64,000 bases of DNA from Lytechinus variegatus (Eukaryota > Echinodermata > Echinoidea > Temnopleuroida > Toxopneustidae). The position numbers and the translations under genes are program-made. Shown in pieces: positions 57,801-64,000 of the stretch (the first letter of the stretch is position 1; every line of letters starts with the position of its first letter). The stretch lies in contig NC_054751.1 of the NCBI RefSeq assembly GCF_018143015.1, positions 29,961,783 to 30,025,782 of the forward strand, written 5' to 3'. The notes below the pieces were generated by a model. That model was not told the DNA's origin, searched no databases, and worked only from the letters and a program-made list of their open reading frames with translations.

Positions 57801-60800
57801 TTGGGGCCAGGTCAAGTGGGGTCAAAGACAATTTTGAGGTCAAATTTTTATTTTGATAGAGAGTTCCACAGAGGTCATAATTTTCACCCCTGCACACTGC
57901 ATGTGGAGCCCAGAGTTTGACTGTAGACCTTTATAATACTTGAACGGTGTGTTTTCCTGCCCAATTTCCTTTACATTAAAATTACATGTACTCTGAAGAA
58001 CAAAAATCAATTGTTCAAAATTTAAGTGAATTATCTGGTTGTTAATCGTATACGTCTATGCAAAATGCATAATATTTTATACACAGAATATTGATGTCCT
58101 CATTTGAATAGGAAAGTTCTATAGAATGTACTTGTAAAGTATAAGAACACACCCTTCATGAAATGACAGTTCTAAATCGAGTGATGTGTCTTCAATTGGG
58201 TGGGTAAAATAAAAACTTAGTTTGGACACAGGAATAATGTGTTTTAATTGTTTTCTAAAGGTCTAATTATCCAAAAACCATATTGGTATCCAACAGAGGA
58301 CACCCTACATGTAGGTTTTTTTTTGCTTGCACATACATGCTCAACGATTTGAGGAGGCAATGTCAACATTTTCATCTTGACCGAAGTTTTAGAGGGTTTG
58401 GGGGCAGGTCAAGTGGGGCAAAGATAAATTTGAGGTCAAATTTTTATTTTGATAGAGAGTTCCACAGAGGTCATAATTTTCAACCCCTGCACACTGCATG
58501 TGGAGCCCAGAGTTTGACTGTAGACCTTTATAATACTTGAACGGTGTGTTTTCCTGCCCAATTTCCTTTACATTAAAATTACATGTACTCTGAAGAACAA
58601 AAATCAATTGTTCAAAATTTAAGTGAATTATCTGGTTGTTAATCGTATACGTCTATGCAAAATGCATAATATTTTACACACAGAATATTGATGTCCTCAT
58701 TTGAATAGTAAAGTTCTATAGAATGTACTTGTAAAGTATAAGAACACACCCTTCATGAAATGACAGTTCTAAATCGAGTGATGTGTCTTCAAGTGGGTGG
58801 GTAAAATAAAAACTTAGTTTGGACACAGGAATAATGTGTTTTAATTGTTTTCTAAAGGTATAATTATCCAAGAATCATATTGGTATCCAACAGAGGACAC
58901 CCTAATGGTAGGTTTTTTTTTTGCTTGCACATACATGCTCAACGATTTGAGGAGGCAATGTCAAAATTTTCATCTTGACCAAAGTTTTAGAGGGTTTGGG
59001 GCCAGGTCAAGTGGGGTCAAAGATAATTTTGAGGTCAAATTTTTATTTTGATAGAGAGTTCCACAGAGGTCATAATTTTCACCCCTGCACACTGCATGTG
59101 GAGCCCAGAGTTTGACTGTAGACCTTTATAATACTTGAACGGTGTGTTTTCCTGCCCAATTTCCTTTACATTAAAATTACATGTACTCTGAAGAACAAAA
59201 ATCAATTGTTCAAAATTTAAGTGAATTATCTGGTTGTTAATCGTATACGTCTATGCAAAATGCATAATATTTCACACACAATATTGATGTCCTCATTTGA
59301 ATAGTAAAGTTCTATAGAATGTATTTGTAAAGTATAAGAACACACCCTTCATGAAATGACAGTTCTAAATCGAGTGATGTGTCTTCAAGTGGGTGGGTAA
59401 AATAAAAACTTAGTTTGGACACAGGAATAATGTGTTTTAATTGTTTTCTAAAGGTCTAATTATCCAAGAACCATATTGGTATCCAACAGAGGACACCCTA
59501 ACGGTAGGTTTTTTTTTGCTTGCACATACATGCTCAACGATTTGAGGAGGCAATGTCAACATTTTCATCTTGACCAAAGTTTTAGAGGGTTTGGGGCCAG
59601 GTCAAGTGGGGTCAAAGATAATTTTGAGGTCAAATTTTTATTTTGATAGAGAGTTCCACAGAGGTCATAATTTTCACCCCTGCACACTGCATGTGGAGCC
59701 CAGAGTTTGACTGTAGACCTTTATAATACTTGAACGGTGTGTTTTTCCTGCCCAATTTCCTTTACATTAAAATTACATGTACTCTGAAGAACAAAAATCA
59801 ATTGTTCAAAATTTAAGTGAATTATCTGGTTGTTAATCGTATACGTCTATGCAAAATGCATAATATTTTACACACAGAATATTGATGTCCTCATTTGAAT
59901 AGTAAAGTTCTATAGAATGTACTTGTAAAGTATAAGAACACACCCTTCATGAAATGACAGTTCTAAATCGAGTGATGTGTCTTCAAGTGGGTGGGTAAAA
60001 TAAAAACTTAGTTTGGACACAGGAATAATGTGTTTTAATTGTTTTCTAAAGGTATAATTATCCAAGAATCATATTGGTATCCAACAGAGGACACCCTAAC
60101 GGTAGGTTTTTTTTTTTGCTTGCACATACATGCTCAACGATTTGAGGAGGCAATGTCAAAATTTTCATCTTGACCAAAGTTTTAGAGGGTTTGGGGCCAG
60201 GTCAAGTGGGGTCAAAGATAATTTTGAGGTCAAATTTTTATTTTGATAGAGAGTTCCACAGAGGTCATAATTTTCACCCCTGCACACTGCATGTGGAGCC
60301 CAGAGTTTGACTGTAGACCTTTATAATACTTGAACGGTGTGTTTTCCTGCCCAATTTCCTTTACATTAAAATTACATGTACTCTGAAGAACAAAAATCAA
60401 TTGTTCAAAATTTAAGTGAATTATCTGGTTGTTAATCGTATACGTCTATGCAAAATGCATAATATTTGACACACAGAATATTGATGTCCTCATTTGAATA
60501 GTAAAGTTCTATAGAATGTATTTGTAAAGTATAAGAACACACCCTTCATGAAATGACAGTTCTAAATCGAGTGATGTGTCTTCAATTGGGTGGGTAAAAT
60601 AAAAACTTAGTTTGGACACAGGAATAATGTGTTTTAATTGTTTTCTAAAGGTCTAATTATCCAAGAACCATATTGGTATCCAACAGAGGACACCCTAACG
60701 GTAGGTTTTTTTTTTGCTTGCACATACATGCTCAACGATTTGAGGAGGCAATGTCAACATTTTCATCTTGACCAAAGTTTTAGAGGGTTTGGGGCCAGGT

Positions 60801-62566
60801 CAAGTGGGGTCAAAGATAATTTTGAGGTCAAATTTTTATTTTGATAGAGAGTTCCACAGAGGTCATAATTTTCACCCCTGCACACTGCATGTGGAGCCCA
60901 GAGTTTGACTGTAGACCTTTATAATACTTGAACGGTGTGTTTTCCTGCCCAATTTCCTTTACATTAAAATTACATGTACTCTGAAGAACAAAAATCAATT
61001 GTTCAAAATTTAAGTGAATTATCCGGTTGTTATAATCGTATACGTCTATGTAAAATACATATTTTATACACAGAATGATAGAATGATGTCCTCATTTGAA
61101 TAGTAAAGTTCTATAGAATGTACTTGTAAAGTATAAGAACACACCCTTCATGAAATGACAGTTCTAAATCGAGTGATGTGTCTTCAAGTGGGTGGGTAAA
61201 ATAAAAACTTAGTTTGGACACAGGAATAATGTGTTTTAATTGTTTTCTAAAGGTCTAATTATCCAAGAACCATAAACAATATTGGTAACCAATAGAGGAC
61301 ACCCTACATGTAGGTTTTTTTTGCTTGCACATACATGCTCAACGATTTGAGGAGGCAATGTCAACATTTTCATCTTGACCAAAGTTTTAGAGGGTTTGGG
61401 GCCAGGTCAAGTGGGGCAAAGATAATTTTGAGGTCAAATTTTTATTTTGATAGAGAGTTCCACAGAGGTATTAATTTTCAACCCCTGCACACTGCATGTG
61501 GAGCCCAGAGTTTGACTGTAGACCTTTATAATACTTGAACGGTGTGTTTTCCTGCCCAATTTCCTTTACATTAAAATTACATGTACTCTGAAGAACAAAA
61601 ATCAATTGTTCAAAATTTAAGTGAATTATCTGGTTGTTAATCGTATACGTCTATGCAAAATGCATAATATTTTACACACAGAATGACAGAATGATGTCCT
61701 CATTTGAATAGTAAAGTTCTATAGAATGTACTTGTAAAGTATAAGAACACACCCTTCATGAAATGACAGTTCTAAATCGAGTGATGTGTCTTCAATTGGG
61801 TGGGTAAAATAAAAACTTAGTTTGGACACAGGAATAATGTGTTTTAATTGTTTTCTAAAGGTCTAATTATCCAAGAACCATATTGGTATCCAACAGAGGA
61901 CACCCTAACGGTAGGTTTTTTTTTGCTTGCACATACATGCTCAACGATTTGAGGAGGCAATGTCAACATTTTCATCTTGACCAAAGTTTTAGAGGGTTTG
62001 GGGCCAGGTCAAGTGGGGTCAAAGATAATTTTGAGGTCAAATTTTTATTTTGATAGAGAGTTCCACAGAGGTCATAATTTTCACCCCTGCACACTGCATG
62101 TGGAGCCCAGAGTTTGACTGTAGACCTTTATAATACTTGAACGGTGTGTTTTCCTGCCCAATTTCCTTTACATTAAAATTACATGTACTCTGAAGAACAA
62201 AAATCAATTGTTCAAAATTTAAGTGAATTATCCGGTTGTTATAATCGTATACGTCTATGTAAAATACATATTTTATACACAGAATGATAGAATGATGTCC
62301 TCATTTGAATAGTAAAGTTCTATAGAATGTACTTGTAAAGTATAAGAACACACCCTTCATGAAATGACAGTTCTTAATCGAGTGATGTGTCTTCAAGTGG
62401 GTGGGTAAAATAAAAACTTAGTTTGGACACAGGAATAATGTGTTTTAATTGTTTTTCTAAAGGTCTGATTATCCAAGAACCATAAGCAATATTGGTAACC
62501 AACAGAGGACACCCTACATGTAGGTTTTTTTTGCTTGCACATACATGCTCAACAATTTGAGGAGGC
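48834..62566. repeat. Satellite 2: about 23 copies of a ~598-bp unit
   Basis: The unit includes TTTTGATAGAGAGTTCCACA, CATGTGGAGCCCAGAGTTTG, AAAACTTAGTTTGGACACAG, and TGCTCAACGATTTGAGGAGG. GATAGAGAGTTCCACAGAGG recurs about every 600 bp from 48840 to 62050. Two main variant classes (CCCTAACGGTAGG with GGGGCCAGG; CCCTACATGTAGG with GGGGGCAGG) alternate through 54-59 kb. Short open frames of 67-89 codons recur in each unit. They lack start context and splice support and move with the repeat, so I do not call them genes. Confidence 0.96.
54661..59260. repeat. Higher-order tetramer (2,391 bp) duplicated in satellite 2
   Basis: Four-unit blocks starting near 54661 and 57052 share private markers exactly 2,391 bp apart: GGGTCAAAG in the GGGGGCAGG class, AAAGACAATTTTG, AAAGATAAATTTG, and GTCAAAATTTTC. 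The similarity ends near 56870 / 59260, where the sequences diverge (TTTTATACACAG versus TTTCACACACAA). Confidence 0.85.
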
Positions 62567-64000
62567 TACAGGAGTTGCTTGAAATAAAAAAGTAAAAGAC
62601 TTGTTTACTTTTATTAAGGTGTCACGAAAGTTTGTTACCTGTACTTGTCAGTGAGAAATAGGAACAAAATAACTTCAAAATTGTGTTTCCTATGATGCAA
62701 TTTTGTAGAAAAATTATCCCAGAAGGAAACACCAGTTGCAACTAGACCAGTTGAATCACTAAAATTCCTACTGTTAACTCTGGAAATTGGAACATCGGTA
62801 CTGGTTCAACTAGTCCAACTGATTCAATTAAAAGTGAACTGGTCAAAACCCAGAAATTTCAACTGGTATTTTAAGCTGGAGCTTGTACTGGAATATTTTA
62901 CTGATCTTGTAACTGGTATTTCCCACTGGTCTTCCTTATGATTGGTGTTTTAAACTATTTTTTTTTTCATTTGGTGTTTTCAACAGGTGTTACTTGTCTT
63001 TTTGGTATTTTACAGTCTTTGGTCTTACAAGTATTGTCCAGTCAATTGGAAACATGTGTTTGGTTTCTTACATAGCATGATCTTTATACAATGAAATTAT
63101 GGGTACTAAATTAAATCTTTCTGTTTTTATGTGAAATATGAACTAATGTACAAAATTATACATTTTTATTGTGAAATAGTTCACACCAAAAGTTTAGCAA
63201 ATATTCAAAGAAAGAAATAAGATTGCATTTGTATTACTTAAAATGTTGATTTCTCTAGAAAGAAGTAGCAAATATGCAAATGAAGGAAACCAGTTGATCA
63301 ACTGATTTAACTGGTCAAAAACCAGTAAAAACCTGTTGGAAATTCTAATTGAAAAAAATGAAACTAAACCAAGTATACATGGAAAGAATTGTTTTATATT
63401 GATATAATTATAGTCTATTTATTATAACAGTCTAATGATAATGATAGTAATAATAAAACTAATAATAATAATACCACTGATATATCATGCTTCCAGTCTG
63501 TTCCTGGTGGCGCTGGTCAAGATCTATGTCTATGAATGTCTAAACTGTTCACAATTATTTTCTGTTAACTAATGTTTACCATTGAGAAGGGGATAATACA
63601 CCTGCAGTTGCATGCAAATTATTCAACCCCCATGGTTTAATAGGTATTCCTGCAAAGCATGAAATGATATATGATGAATGAAACATGATAACATCAATGT
63701 ATAAAGAAAAATGAACAGCCTTTAATTAGATCAATAATAGGAAAGACGTTTATTCATGCATGGACAGATATATTCAATTGAGTGAATTAATGCCATTTTC
63801 ATACCTCTCTGTGATCACTGAAGCATAATTAAATAATGCTGACGATGACAACCCCCTGGAAATAATAACCATGTATCATAGGATATCATTTCCTCTATAA
63901 AAAAAATGAATGAAAATATGTTTTAATTTGATATATGATTTAGTTGATGATAGGCCTACACGTTTCATTCATCATCATTCTTACATAATTGCATTTTTTG
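62567..64000. other. AT-rich unassigned sequence with ACCAGTT motifs
   Basis: Immediately after satellite 2. Between about 62730 and 63345 the motif ACCAGTT / AACTGGT occurs more than ten times in both orientations, ending GGAAACCAGTTGATCAACTG. This may be one foldback element whose ends I cannot fix. The rest shows no gene. Confidence 0.45.

Noticed and set aside
49200-61540. Recurrent plus-strand frames (MLNDLRRQCQHFHLDQ...) and minus-strand frames in satellite 2
   Set aside because: They change length with one-base differences between units and follow the repeat, showing no sign of coding constraint.

Overview
The window is eukaryotic: AT-rich, intron-bearing, with no operons, and crowded with short inverted-repeat transposon derivatives (MITEs), tRNA-derived SINEs, a 5'-truncated LINE and two satellite arrays. 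The repeat vocabulary (tandem TGACCTTTGACCTTG units, GCTCGCGCTTCGCGCTCGC palindromes, GGGGTGGACTTG and CCGTTGCAGAAAGAG termini, SINE tails built on AAGCGCTTT) together with TIMP and prominin homologues suggests a marine deuterostome, most likely a sea urchin. That assignment is inference.

Two host genes are supported by splice-consistent exons, both on the minus strand. The first, 10176 down to 4540, is a complete three-exon gene for a 161-residue secreted protein. It has a signal peptide, the mature N-terminal CSC of TIMPs, six cysteines spaced as in the N-terminal TIMP (NTR) domain, no C-terminal TIMP domain, and a hydrophobic C-terminus like a GPI-anchor signal. The second, 35914 down to 29532, is the 3' part of a prominin (CD133-like) gene: the end of the second extracellular loop, TM5, and a cytoplasmic tail spread over three tiny frame-preserving exons (21, 15 and 33 nt). 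Its terminal exon and its 5' two-thirds were not found.

Layout: 1-450 minisatellite; 0.5-4.2 kb MITEs and a LINE 3' end; 4.5-10.2 kb the TIMP-like gene with repeat-filled introns; 10.4-13.3 kb MITEs; 13.7-17.9 kb a nested transposon block; 18.8-28 kb a long AT-rich, repeat-poor tract; 28-36 kb the prominin exons with SINEs and MITEs; 36.9-38 kb a G-poor trinucleotide tract; 38.2-41.5 kb a possible small plus-strand gene coding for a Ser-rich repeat protein; 41.8-48.8 kb satellite 1 (about 830-bp dimers, interrupted by a transposon); 48.8-62.6 kb satellite 2 (about 23 copies of a 598-bp unit with higher-order structure); 62.6-64 kb AT-rich unassigned sequence.

Most remaining open frames are chance products of satellites, microsatellites and MITEs and are not called. 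No rRNA, functional tRNA or CRISPR array was seen.
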